Below, piece by piece: positions 1 to 11,754 of a DNA stretch of 64,000 nt. The translations under genes and the position numbers were made by a program. A model generated the notes under the pieces. The model saw only the letters and a program-made list of their open reading frames with translations, made no database searches and was not told where the DNA came from. The stretch's first letter is position 1; the number at the start of each line of letters is the position of its first letter. Origin of the DNA: Eretmocerus hayati (Eukaryota; Arthropoda; Insecta; Hymenoptera; Aphelinidae); NCBI GenBank assembly GCA_029851415.1, contig CM056744.1, forward strand, positions 121,366,838 through 121,430,837, written 5' to 3'.

Positions 1-2068
1 AGATTCAGAGCGACAGAAGAAATTTCACGTCTCCTCGGCCATCAAGCTTGAAAAGTCTCCGGGCGATCTAAGATTTTTCTCAAGTTGGTACAACCGTACT
101 ATACGCACGAGGCAGTAGCGCAAGGGAGAGTTTGCACCTTGAAAAATCACGGCCCGCAGTTCTCGAGAAGAGCCGAGCAGGAGCAAAGTAATGCAATATA
201 CAAGCAGACCTGTACGAGAGGGTTGACTCTCTGAGTAAAGTGCACAAAAAGAACGAGCGAGATGTAAAGCGATATGGTCTCTGCGTCCCGAGGCTATACA
301 TGGATCGTAAAACCAGCAGCTGTATGCTGATGGTCCTAAAGCAGAAGTTGTCGTGGGCTGTGGGAAAAATCGGGCCCGCAAGGCACAAATGATAGCCTTC
401 GTGTGTAACCTCGGTCATACCATCCGTCCGAAAGACAGAAGACTGAGTTTCCACGTGCATCTACCTCTTGGCAAAAAGGTTGGACCTAGGCCCATCCTAT
501 ATTGTGACTTTTTGAAACCTTATCTCATGATCGACGCATTTGTTTCCTAGACTCTGCATTTCAGAATGATTGTTTGAACGTGATTTTAGAGAAGTGTGGG
601 GGCAACGGGTTAACTCAATTCAACCTACTTTTTCGTCTTTTTGATGACAATATTTGGGGAATTAATTCATGTTCATGATGGGATAGTGTCTTATAATCGG
701 TTTTCTGACTATTCCCATGGGAAATGATATTATGAAGAAGAGAAGCATTCCTAATGTCACGCGTACGCCGAGGACTCAGTTATTCACTACTTCGTTCCTC
801 GTAGAAGCAGGAATCTAGTCATTCGGACTCTATTTCATCACTAGAGATTGTGAATTACACAAAAGATCGTCAATTACATTGAGAATTGTCCATTCTCCCG
901 AATCAGGCTATCGAGAAGACGAAAAAATAGGTTAGTTTGAGTTCGAACGTTTTCGACTTACAATTTCCTTTTTTCGAGATTATGTTGTACTAAATTAGAA
1001 AAAACGGAGCTTTCCATCGGAAAAATGAGTCAAAAATACGTTGAAGATGCCTCGATTGATTATTTCCCAGCGTCAAGTTGAACGGACTAGAATACCCGCG
1101 AAACGTAACAGCACGTGGATGACCACTCGTAATTTTATCGTTGCTTTACTCCTAGTGAAAACCGAAGAACCCCCATTCCTTCGAGAACTAATTCGATGTA
1201 AAATTTCCTGATCTTCCTATTGGAAATGTCAAAATAGCCAAAAAAGGGTAATTTCGAGTTATTGCCATTTCAAAACTCGATTACTAATTTTTGAGGTTAT
1301 GGTGGCACAAAACTGAAGAACAAACCCCGCCACCGGAAAGCTGAGGCAAAAATACGTCGGAAATGATGTCATTGATTTTTTTCTACGTGGGCTCTACGGC
1401 CTCCACAGATGGCTCAAAACTACACGTTTTACTCTCCAAAAAGCAACCCAGGACAGTTGACGTGTTTTGCCCCATAAATCGTCCATCGAAAAACACTCTG
1501 GGACCCTAGTATTCGAGTATATATCATCACGATCCCGATTCATAGAAAGACGCGTTGAAATGATTCTAGTTTCCAGAGGTGTTTTCGATGAATACTCCTC
1601 GTGGTGTCAGAACAGCTGGTGAGAGGTAAAAAATCGTTGATTTTCAGTCAAAATTACTCAAAAATCTGACCGATAACCACATCTAGCAGTGCGTGAATGA
1701 TCCAATGGGTTTACATTCGACTGGGAGTATCTAAAAATCCTTTGGACGTCTGAGAACGTTTTCGGTTGGTACAAAAATAACATTCTTCCAAATCAGCGGG
1801 CACGCACTTTCCCACTCATTTTTGAGGTTATAGTTACCACTGAAATTGATTCCAGACGCGTGCCATGAAAAAAAAATTTCATTTTGCATGGAAATTTGTA
1901 TATTTTGTAGGGGAAATTTCTCACAGATATAAATGATCGATGTCAACGTGACTTCTTCTCTATAAACTCTGTTATTCGCGATTGTCTCGGACGTCTCATG
2001 AAGTCTATACAGCTTCTCATAAGGACGCAATAAAAAAAACAAAAAAAAAGGACGCAGTAATTTTTCAC
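1..2068. other. Gene-poor AT-rich stretch
   Basis: I see no convincing gene, RNA or repeat boundary here. The open frames on both strands at 25-550 are short, overlap one another and have no recognisable domain or paired splice sites. Confidence 0.5.
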
Positions 2069-2649
2069 ATTCGTGTTTCCATCTGGGACTGCTACTCATG
2101 ATTGGATCAAGATTGACGACATTCCCAATTCCTTGGTTGAAATGATTCAAAATCCCTGCGATATGTCCAGTAGTGAAAGTCTCCTTCAGAGAGTCTCCTT
2201 GTTTCTCGGCATCGTTAGAATCGTTGGGCTGCTCGAGATATGCTCCACTCTCTTCGAGCGTCACCTCTTCATTTCCATGATGCACGACGGATAGAATTTC
2301 TGCTTCAGGCCGAAATTACACGGACGGAAAATATCGAACGGACCGGAAAAAATCACGCGTCCACCCAATCAGAGAGCACCGTTGCCGTTCCAGCCGGATC
2401 TTTTCAATTTTTTTCCGGTCATGTAATTTCACCCTTACGAATGTCATTACTACCTTCTCCATCAATTTTTCTCGCAGTAGCGATCAATTCTGGAATAGTT
2501 TACTCAAGAGCTTGAGCAGAACTGGAGTCGCAAGAATTTTCAGGCCATAAGTTATTCCAGCACCCTCCTAAGGTTGATTCTTGAACTACTACCCATTATT
2601 CAACAACAATACCAATAGAATCTGATGTCAAGAACTCACGCCAAAAGCT

Positions 2650-2780
2650 CCCCCCACTTGAAATGCGCGGCCCCGGGTGGCAGGGCGGGTGGCGGGGCGG
2701 GTGACAAGACGGGCGCCCTGCCGCCGTGATATTCTTGTTGAAAAGTGCGGGCTGCAGGGCGGGCGCCCGGCCGGGCGGCA
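2650..2780. repeat. G/C-rich low-complexity tract
   Basis: An irregular GGGCGGGTGGC-type tract in an otherwise AT-rich region, directly next to the 104-bp tandem duplication. Frames across it encode only Pro/Ala/Arg-rich shadow peptides. Confidence 0.6.
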
Positions 2781-2985
2781 AAAAAATTAATTTTCCAAAA
2801 AAAGAAGTCTTTTTTCTGGGAGTTTTTTTTCTCCCACAATTTTTCCCTTCAAAAATCCATTGAAAGACGAATCACCAAATTGCAAAAAAATTAATTTTCC
2901 AAAAAAAGAAGTGTTTTTTCTGGGAGTTTTTTTTCTCCCACAATTTTCCCCTTCAAAAATCCATTGAAAGACGAATCACCTAGTT
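2778..2985. repeat. Two-copy 104-bp tandem duplication
   Basis: Two adjacent copies, 2778-2881 and 2882-2985, start with GCAAAAAAATTAATTTTCC and differ at only a few positions. Each copy contains GGGAG followed by a T-run and CTCCC, which can form a small hairpin. No coding potential is visible. Confidence 0.85.
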
Positions 2986-4233
2986 GCAAAATTCCGTTTG
3001 TGTAGAATTTGGCTCTGAATGATGCAGACAATGAGCCCACGAAGTCTCGCGATGCTGAAAAATTCACGCAGAAATATGTGTGACAGCAAAACAATTTCCT
3101 CTCGGAATACTTCCTCTCCCGATCGCAATAGTCCAGATCGCGTTATCCATCTAGAGAAGTTAATCTGAATCTCAATCGATCAGGATTGGGAAAAGTTCTC
3201 AATAATTAATAACAAGGTGATGGGGGTACATTGTCCAATTCATTTATGATAATTGTATGAAGCCATGTTCAAGCGGCGCGGCGTGGTGACAATAATAGCC
3301 GACATCATAATTGCACTTCAATTGATACATACAGAAATGAGTACGGCTAGTCATGTATACATGTGATCTAATTCACATGAGCTGCGAACGAAACGGTAGA
3401 TGAGAGAATGGTGTGAAGAACAAGAGAGTAGTTCGCGCTTCTCAATCTAGGCATGACTCCCTTATAACTATGGGGATGTAACTTTCAAGATCACACGAAT
3501 CCTAAGAGATGTCATGAAAGAATGCCACATCACAAATACGGTATTTCAGGATTAATTGTACAGTCAAATGCCCAGCATATGATTAGTTTTCTACAATGCC
3601 ATTGTATACTATGACATGGTCTTCTACTACGATGGTGACTCCCACAATGAAGCGAGTCTTGTGTTGCATGCATCGACATTTTCTGCAGGGATCCAATATT
3701 CATCAAATGAAAAATGAACCCGTAGGAGAATGAACCGCTATTCAGTAGTTATCCACTGTTTCCACAATCCTGATCCCCCTGATCCCGTCCAAGAATGAAT
3801 ACTCCTGAAATCTGTAATGACAGATCTGTGTTGAATATTCTAGAAATATTTGAAACTCCAATGGATTGTGTATAAGATGGACACTTACTTAATTAATTGT
3901 TCCTCTGATGAAGATGTCACAGATTGAGCAGAACTGAAATTAGCATGATCACGCTGTTACATTTCCACTTTGCGAATGAACGGCTCAACTGAAGATATTC
4001 TCATGCAGTGTTGCAATCAGTTCGTTCGAGAGAGTGAGCACACACTACGAATGAGGAAGATAGAAATCAATATTCCGTAAAAATGACGACCGTCAATGTG
4101 TTTTTTGTCAACTTACCTTGCCGACTCTTCCATCATTAAGAACGACCTGGAAGTTTCTGAGTTTTGGTTGCATAAACAACATTACCTTTACCTATCCATC
4201 AATACTTGACAATATGCAGTCCTGTAATGTGTA
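2986..4233. other. Intergenic DNA without recognised features
   Basis: AT-rich DNA running up to the LTR element's target site. No open frame above 60 codons and no inverted repeat that I could delimit. Confidence 0.5.
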
Positions 4234-4237
4234 AAAT

Positions 4238-4990
4238 TGAAGAGGCCGGATAAGGCTTGGTGTATCCTCTCTTCGATGTTTGGGGATTAGAATGTTCCAT
4301 TAGAGATGAACGTAGGTCGAAATCATGTTGCCGATACCGGATACAAAAGACTTCATTTAAAAATATATGCTTTATTGAGAGACCACTCCCCCTTACAAAT
4401 GAAAAGATTTTTATGTATGCTAGTCGCGTCGCGGATGGACTGTCCTGTTCTGCGTAACTCCTCGGGCTTTTATAGGTTTGCTTATAAACAGTCTGTGGAT
4501 CCAAGGGTCGGCGTATCCTTGGATCTGCGGAGCCTTGGCTCTGTACGTCCCGGGGTCCACAGATCTGTGGATCCTCGGGAACGGCTATGAGTGATTTATC
4601 ATGTTTTTTTAAATGCAATGAGTCACTATGTTGTTTCCCTATTCGAATACGGCTTAGATACTATAGCTATGATTGGGTGTCGTTTATTTAACATGCGCGT
4701 GGTGAGCCATTTTCCACCTCGCGGCATATAAATTCTCGTAGCATCCCAAATCGCCGCTCCTGTGCGCTTTGCTTTCGTAAATACTATGATTACATTTAAT
4801 ATGTTAGAAAGATAATTCAAAATACGCGTGGTGCGCCGGCATGCACCATGCGTTCCTTAATTTTACGCGAACTAATGCAAAGAATGATTTCTAAAATCTA
4901 TCGATCTTGAGCGGGCATCATCGAAATTCATATATGTAATTCATTGAAAGAATATAATAAATTCATGCGCTCGAATATGAGCGCACGTCA
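4238..4990 (-). repeat. 3' LTR of the retroelement
   Basis: The 753-bp LTR at the downstream end in element orientation. Equal length and about 0.4% divergence from its partner exclude an old tandem duplication. A classic polypurine tract next to position 4991 is not obvious; the bases there on the minus strand are C/G-rich, which is a weak point of the orientation call. Confidence 0.85.
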
Positions 4991-5115
4991 AACGACCCCG
5001 GGATTTTGATGAGGTGCGTGAGAAAGAGATAAAACAAAATATATGTCATTACTACCAGGTTCGTGGTCTCTCTCCCAAAAAATTATTACGTATTCATATA
5101 CATCATCGTTGGTGC

Positions 5116-5787
5116 TCACATTTGTTCGAGGGCGGCGAGTAGTTCTTGATGACGTGGTTCGGCGGCCTCCCCGTAGATGTCCTCGTCGTCAGCGACGCGC
5201 AGAGCTTCTGCCCCTCCTCGTGGCTCTGGCGCGAGCTGATCCAAACGATCCAATTCAGCGAATGCCAGCTGTTGCCAGTCTACTCCCTCGTTCTCTTGTT
5301 GTTGGACTTCGTTCTCGTCGATGTGAATTTGTACTGCTTCTGGTGCTGCGGGCCCGATGCCCAATTCTTCCACTATCCTATGCAGTGGGTCTTCCTGTCG
5401 CGGTGGTGGTATTTCGGCGTCCTCTGCTGCATTTTGCGCGGGCGGCTCGGCCTCCAGACCTGCGCGCGGAGCGAGTCGTTGGTGACCCTCCCTCGCATTC
5501 TGCATTTGCACTTGTGGATCGTAGTCACCTTGGGGATCCCACGGCATGAGCTCAGGGCTCAATGGCCGCCATAGGCGAGCGGCGCGGGCTGCCCAGTCTG
5601 CTCGGTGGGCCCTCTGCTGCGGTCTGTCGGGGCTGCTTACGGGGCTGTTGTTGGGGGCTGGCTCCCGGCGTCTCTCCCTTCGTACTCCTGCTTGTCGGCG
5701 CGCGGGGCGCCTTCTCCGTTGGGCGTGCTCCACCTCCCGGATGACTCGTATTACCTCACGTTCGTCTCGGCGTCGCTCTCGGTCCAA
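5116..5787 (-). other. Longest clean internal frame of the LTR element (223 codons)
   Basis: An open frame rich in Arg, Ala, Glu and Gln, with an Arg-rich start and an acidic, Leu/Glu-rich end. It shows no zinc knuckle or known Gag motif. Other minus-strand frames in 5820-7355 overlap in different phases, as expected for GC-rich, decayed or non-coding interior sequence. It could be a degenerate Gag remnant or chance. I do not claim it is translated. Confidence 0.25.
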
Positions 5788-5889
5788 GCGCCGTCGTCGC
5801 TCCGCGCTGAGTTCGGATATTAGCCTTCTATACTCGGCGCATCGACGGCCGGAGCGTAAGTAGTCTCGTAGGAGCTGCTCATACTCTGA

Positions 5890-5935
5890 TATTCATAGTC
5901 GTCCCTAACCCGTGGTTTACGGGCGACTATGAATA
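5890..5935. repeat. Hairpin inside the LTR element
   Basis: Perfect 12-bp arms (TATTCATAGTCG and its complement) extend by a further CCC/GGG pair across a one-base bulge and enclose a loop of roughly 15 bases. It lies in the 3' half of the element in minus orientation. Confidence 0.7.
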
Positions 5936-6689
5936 CCAGCGAAAGTCTTCGTCGAGCATCCTGTGTACGAGGGAGCGCGGTGCTCCGGTCGATTCGTGTC
6001 CGGTGTTGCTGCACCGGCCGATCACACTAGTGGCAACGGTTGATTTCACTAGCACACTTGTCGGAGTTTTGCTCCAAAGCACGCACCAAGGATCACACTT
6101 CACTGTTTTACGGCTTACTGCTGGCGTTCTCAATGACGTGGGGTTACCGCCTTGGAGTCTGTTGCCGGTGCACGTAATGTCAAAAAGATCCGTGCAATCA
6201 GCACTTGCTGCACGGTGCACGATTTCACAAGACGTCGCACACTTCACGCTCTCGCACTTTACAAATTTGGAGCACGAATGCGCGGGCGAATATTCGGCAA
6301 TGACACAATGCGAATATATCGTTAGCAGCAGCGGCCTCAGTACTGGAGGGCGTGCTCCGGTATCTGCGCGTCCTCTCTTCCTCCGACGATGCGTGAGCTG
6401 CTTGCTGCTGCGGTGGGGGTAGTGCCGGCCAGTCCCGTGCCTGACTAGTTGCGGCGGTCTCGCTCTCCCTCCTTCGGCATTGAGGAAAACCGTTTGGTAC
6501 TTTTCCGCCCGATGCTGTCTGCTTTGTGTGGGTTTGTTGGCCCACGGGGCCTGCTGCTCGTCCCTTTCTTTGGGAAAGCGGCCTGTGTCAGTTTGATGCA
6601 CCTGTGCTGCGTCGGGTCGTCTTTTCTTGCTCGGAGGGGCCTGCTTCTTGGTGCTCACATCCGTGACACCGAGGTCACCTATTCCCGAG

Positions 6690-6850
6690 GCGGTGAGGTG
6701 GTCTACGTCAGAGACCGATGGGTGAGTGCTTGCGTCAGAAGCGATGGGGTCTGCGTCAGAGATCAGTGTGAGGTTGCCTGCGTCAGAGGCGATGAGGTGG
6801 TCTACGTCAGAGACCAGTGTATGAGTGCTTGCGTCAGAAGCGATGCGAAG
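6690..6850. repeat. Imperfect short tandem repeats in the LTR element
   Basis: Repeated variants of GCGTCAGAAGCGATG occur near 6730, 6778 and 6830, with related blocks containing CGTCAGAGACC between them. Spacing is around 24 bp with a higher-order repeat of about 100 bp. Confidence 0.65.
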
Positions 6851-7868
6851 GGGCTGTGCTCAGCATTGATCGGTGGGTGTTGCTCGTCACCGGCTCGATC
6901 GCACTGGGCCAAGTCGTCTGCGGAATCTTCCGCAGGTTCACCGCGGTGCCATCTCTGGACCACCGCTTTTGATAGGCTCAGCAACAGCGCCGTGTGAGTA
7001 TACGGGCACTGCTCTGCATGGAAGTCGATTACGTTGGAGAGCTTGTTGTCGCTCGACCCCGTGCACTCGCTTAGGGTCGAGGGTTGATACGTGAGGAGTT
7101 GATGTGTATTGCATCGATGATCCTTCTTCGTTGCTTCTCGATGATGACCTTTTGCATGATGTACCTGAAAAGGCTGGACTGCTTTCCAATACCATACGTA
7201 GTTGGTCTCGGTCCCCTTCGTGCGGCGACGTAGCCATGGTTGGGCTCGCGGAGGCATCCCCGTTCGCGAGCGCTGTTGTCTCCATTCACATTCGCGGCTT
7301 CTTGATCACTATCACTCTCGGAATGTCTTTGCATTGTTCGATCGTCGAATGTCACTAGGCGTTGATTTGGGTGTTACCCTTACTCTCTTGTAGGCGATCC
7401 AGCGACCCCGTGAGCAGGTCTATAGGCTGACGACGTCATCTGCGTATACATTACGAGTGGTGTTGACTGAATCCTGTTGCATGAGAGTCCTGAACACCCT
7501 TGGCTGTTGGCTTAGTGCGGCTAGCACTGGTGTACGATGGCGCGGTATCTCCACGCCCCTGCGTGTCGCGGTATTTTGTTCACCGTTTTTCTCGCGAGCA
7601 CTATTTATCCCTTCACGGGCAATGCCGGTCGTCAGCTTTTCGAAGAGTTTTCGATCGCGTCCTGTGATGTGCGCGGTTATCGAGCGGCGTACACTCACGT
7701 TGTGTGGCATTGTGTAATATTCACCGTTGGGTCGCATGTGGTCTTGCATTGCACTGCACTATTGGTACTTCCCGCTTGACCGTGTCGTTGAGCGCCACTA
7801 GATGGGTTGGGTGTCATCTAGACCACCTGTTGCCGTTTTTCTAGCTCGCAGAGCTCGTGGTTTCGGGC

Positions 7869-7886
7869 CGCATCGTTGGGCCGCCA
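7869..7886 (-). other. Primer-binding-like site
   Basis: On the minus strand, two bases after the 5' LTR, the sequence reads TGGCGGCCCAACGATGCG. It starts with the TGG complementary to tRNA CCA ends and resembles the TGGCGCCCAACG class used by many retroelements, with one extra G. The priming tRNA is not determined. Confidence 0.5.
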
Positions 7887-7888
7887 CT

Positions 7889-8641
7889 TGAAGAGGCCGG
7901 ATAAGGCTTGGTGTATCCTCTCTTCGATGTTTGAGGATTAGAATGTTCCATTAGAGATGAACGTAGGTCGAAATCATGTTGCCGATACCGGATACAAAAG
8001 ACTTCATTTAAAAATATATGCTTTATTGAGAGACCACTCCCCCTTACAAATGAAAAGATTTTTATGTATGCTAGTCGCGTCGCGGATGGACTGTCCTGTT
8101 CTGCGTAACTCCTCGGGCTTTTATAGGTTTGCTTATAAACAGTCTGTGGATCCAAGGGTCGGCGTATCCTTGGATCTGCGGAGCCTTGGCTCTGTACGTC
8201 CCGGGGTCCACAGATCTGTGGATCCTCGGGAACGGCTATGAGTGATTTATCATGTTTTTTTAAATGCAATGAGTCACTACGTTGTTTCCCTATTCGAATA
8301 CGGCTTAGATACTATAGCTATGATTGGGTGTCGTTTATTTAACATGCGCGTGGTGAGCCATTTTCCACCTCGCGGCATGTAAATTCTCGTAGCATCCCAA
8401 ATCGCCGCTCCTGTGCGCTTTGCTTTCGTAAATACTATGATTACATTTAATATGTTAGAAAGATAATTCAAAATACGCGTGGTGCGCCGGCATGCACCAT
8501 GCGTTCCTTAATTTTACGCGAACTAATGCAAAGAATGATTTCTAAAATCTATCGATCTTGAGCGGGCATCATCGAAATTCATATATGTAATTCATTGAAA
8601 GAATATAATAAATTCATGCGCTCGAATATGAGCGCACGTCA
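7889..8641 (-). repeat. 5' LTR of the retroelement
   Basis: The 753-bp LTR at the upstream end in element (minus) orientation. It is nearly identical to 4238-4990. It contains a run of related GGATC/CCTTGG motifs near 8145-8230, the same block that lies at 4495-4580 in the other LTR. Confidence 0.88.
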
Positions 8642-8645
8642 AAAT

Positions 8646-9485
8646 GTTGTGAAGAAACTATACATTTGTTCTCAACTTTATTGTAATCAAAACAATATCC
8701 AGGAGTCACCAGCACACATATCTCCCGTGCACGCAGAATACTGAAAAACTGTGAAGGTTGAGTGACGAAACATTTTGATCGATAAGCGGGATCATAAGTA
8801 CATCTAAATGTAAGTACCTTGAGCTGATCTCCGACTTCATCAATAATGTGAGAGTGACCATTAATCTTCGGTAATTTGAATCGAGCGCGGGTCTGATACC
8901 ATATTCGTCAGTCATCTATACTTCATCAACATAGGTTCTTCACTTATCATAGTTTTCACTTAATACGTAAGAATTCCTCATTTTCATTCTGTCACTGAAA
9001 ATCGAGCCAAAATATCTAGATCCAACCAGTATTACCGCTCTTCGGCTGCCTCTAGTACTGTTTCCCTAGTGACGGAATTTGTAACCACTGCTCTTTCTCA
9101 TACCCGCTTCGAAAGCCATCGATCAGGATAACATAAGCTTAGGTAATGCATGGAGACGCTGCATCAAGTAACACTCCAATTGGACGCGAGAGCGGAAAAT
9201 GTCAAACGCACAATTGAATAATCTTCATTTTGTTAATTTGGCAAAATTTTGATCTCGGAAATTGATATGAGTGATATTTTGGAAGGCTTTCACAGACTCC
9301 ACATCTAAAGTTCTACTATATTAAGATGATCAGAGGTTATCCAAACAAAAAGCATATTTTGACAGAGATGGACATATGTCCAACGCAACGTGAAAGTTAG
9401 TAACAATTTGCTTGCCACGCAAAAATAAAGATCTCATCCCCAAAAAAGGGTAAAATCTCGGATCCAATATACGGTGCCATTCGAG
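8646..9485. other. Intergenic DNA between LTR element and pogo-like element
   Basis: No gene, RNA or repeat boundary recognised. Frames are short and AT-rich. Confidence 0.5.
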
Positions 9486-9487
9486 TA

Positions 9488-10294
9488 CAGGCAAACCTCG
9501 GTAATTGCAGTCCTGGTATTCGCGGAATTCGCTTATTCGCGGTTCTACAAATGCAGTGGTTCCCCCAGTATTTGCGGTGTCCTTACTCGCTTATTCGCGG
9601 TTTGGATCTGGATTCTTGAGCTTACTCAGCTCATTAAAGATGAATTTTCATTGGACTACATTCAAATATGTCATTCCGAAACAACTTCGTGATCTCAATG
9701 TTCAGAATATTCGTATTGTTACCCTTTTCTAAGCGTGATTAATCAATCACCTTACAAAATTGTTAATGTACCTGTGTACTATCTGAATTCTAATTTTGGC
9801 GACGAACGCGGGAAGAATGCATCTTTGTCGAGATCTTTGACAATGAGAAACCGTGACGTTACGTTGTGAGCCTTTCAGAAGAACTGAAAATGTTTGATCT
9901 GCTCGGTCCTGGAGGAAAAATGTCCGAAATATTTAGACTTCCCGTGGTCACGTGCACCAGGGATTGTACGGGGACTATGTTCGTTGATTTCGCCTGTCAA
10001 AAGTGACAGGGATCATCACCCTAACGCTAATGACTAATTTTTCAAACGATTTTCGCGAGGGAGAGAATTACAGAAATTTTCCAATCGTATGACGATGTTG
10101 CTCCTATCGTCTTCAAAATAAGTTAATTCGCGAGGATTCTTATATGAATTGATCATTCCAGATGAGGTTCGGCATTTTTTAGTCACTTTCTGAACCTCAT
10201 GTACACGTAACCCCCCTTTTCCTATAAGCACAAGGCCCCGGTATTCGCGGAATTTTCTTTATACGCATTAACCGCGAATAGCGGGGGTTGCCTG
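9488..10294. mobile_element. 807-bp pogo/Tc1-type non-autonomous element
   Basis: The left end CAGGCAAACCTCGG and the right end, read inward as CAGGCAACCCCCGC, form terminal inverted repeats. Further ATTCGCGG motifs follow on both sides. Each end is bounded by TA (9486-9487 and 10295-10296), the target duplication of the Tc1/mariner/pogo group. The TIR style with ATTCGCGG resembles pogo/Tigger families. No transposase frame is present, so it is a MITE-like deletion derivative. Confidence 0.75.
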
Positions 10295-10296
10295 TA

Positions 10297-10776
10297 CTCC
10301 AAGGGGGTCTGTCACCTGCATGTAACTACAGAGCAAATCGTCTGCTCGCGGTTGCAAAAGAGTCCCATAATCGGCGATTGTAGGAAGCAGAAAAGTAGTC
10401 ACAGAGACTGCCAAAAGTGATTTTTGAATGAAAGTTTGCACGTTTTGCGGCTTACGTGAAAAAGAGCCTCAAATCTACGAGAAAAAGCAAAGACTAAGAT
10501 GTGCAGAACATATTCAAGAGGATTTCTTGGCAGAGTTGAGTCTGCACCGGAGAAGTAAGGGAATAGCCGAGTGCAGCAAGGCTGCCGCAGCTCGCCGTTA
10601 AAAGTTGAAAGACGCGTTAGTGCAGAATAGTCGTACGGCCAGGGACGACGATGGCGCCGGCTAATAGCCAAAGTTGCCGATACTGACCTTTATTATTTTA
10701 TATTTCTTGTGCATAGCGTCAGATAGCGAAAATTATATAGCAGTACGACTTTGCATCGCGAAACTTGAATCTGCCA
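10297..10776. other. Spacer between two DNA elements
   Basis: A 480-bp stretch with no supported gene. A 90-codon minus-strand frame (10399-10671) has no recognised domain. Confidence 0.45.
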
Positions 10777-10777
10777 A

Positions 10778-11754
10778 CACTGAGAGAAATTTACTAATAG
10801 TTTTCGTTAACTGAGAAGTAATTTTTATAAACACGTCTATACCGTGGCACCAGCAGGATTCTCAACAGTTTTTGTTGAAACGGTAACAGAATTTATTAAC
10901 GCGGAAGTAAATCTTATTAACCAGTTTACAAATTTTGTTGACGATGACACAAATTTTGATACTGGCGCCCAACTAAATTTCAAAATGATATATTATACAT
11001 GAAGTAGTCAGTCAGTTTTTAACAGATCATATGCAGTTCTAGAGTACGAAGCACGCTCAATCACATTGATCATATTATATTCACGCACTTAGAATTAGAC
11101 TTATTATCTCACATATTGTTACTTCTACAAGTTCTTACATATATGTTCACACATCATTATACATTATCTTACGTATACCGATATCGCATACACGGGTTCA
11201 CGCTAACAGTTTATGTTCATGTGGAGATTTCGGAACTCGTATATATACAAACCATGTCAAATTTGACCGCTTGCGAGTAAGCCCAATCCACCCATAAACG
11301 AGCTGATTGCTAGTCGATGGACAAGATACTCGGAAAATAAAATACACTCCCAGTTATTCATGGAAATCTGGTGTCGATGACATTGCATTGTCTATTATTC
11401 GTCAAGTTAGTTGTCCGTAATAAATAAATATTGGTCGTTACATCGATGCGAAAGACGATGTGAGCCACCTGGTGGCAGATACAGGAATCGCGGAAATTCA
11501 ACGATTCCTCCTTTCCAACTCGGCACAAATTTTACATGCGAATCAATAACTTTTATTGAGAAATCAATAAATTTTACAAACGAGCCAGTTTTAAAAGTTC
11601 TTGAACGGGATCAACAAAAATTGTTGACGAGTGAGTAAAAACTGTTAATTCAGGAACAAAATCTATTGCGATTCCTGCTGGTGCTCTGGTATTGACGCGA
11701 TTAATAAAAATTGTTCCCGGGGTAACAAATTTTATTAGATAATTTCTCTCAGTG
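10778..11754. mobile_element. 977-bp long-TIR element with CACTGAGAG ends
   Basis: Both ends read inward as CACTGAGAGAAATT. Beyond them the arms stay related, with diverged copies of ACCAGCAGGA, repeated AACA(A)TTTTTGTTGA and TTTATTAA-type motifs, for roughly 200 bp per side. The bases AA sit outside both ends, so any target duplication is at most 2 bp. CACTG ends recall CACTA/Chapaev-type transposons, but I cannot assign the superfamily. No transposase frame is visible. Confidence 0.7.

Larger units (their letters stand above)
4238..8641 (-). mobile_element. Non-autonomous LTR retroelement, about 4.4 kb
   Basis: Two 753-bp direct repeats (4238-4990 and 7889-8641) run TG...CA on both strands and flank 2898 bp. 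The tetranucleotide AAAT occurs immediately outside both ends (4234-4237 and 8642-8645), a 4-bp target duplication. A TGG-initial primer-binding-like site abuts the LTR at 7889 on the minus strand, which sets the orientation. I counted three differences between the LTRs (for example 4284 region G/A, the 4630 region T/C and the 4730 region A/G), so insertion is recent. The interior has only short frames and no protease, reverse transcriptase, RNase H or integrase motif, so it looks like a TRIM/LARD-type derivative that needs proteins in trans. A Ty3-type parent is an inference from the 4-bp duplication and primer site. Confidence 0.85.

Noticed and set aside
4490..4590. GGATC-rich motif array in the LTR as a CRISPR-like or regulatory array
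   Set aside because: The motifs are irregular and lie in both LTR copies; there is no repeat-spacer structure, and a CRISPR array is not expected in an animal genome.
5927..6658. 243-codon minus-strand frame in the LTR element as a possible Gag or Pol
   Set aside because: No zinc knuckle, protease, reverse transcriptase or integrase motif; overlapping frames are equally open because the interior is GC-rich.
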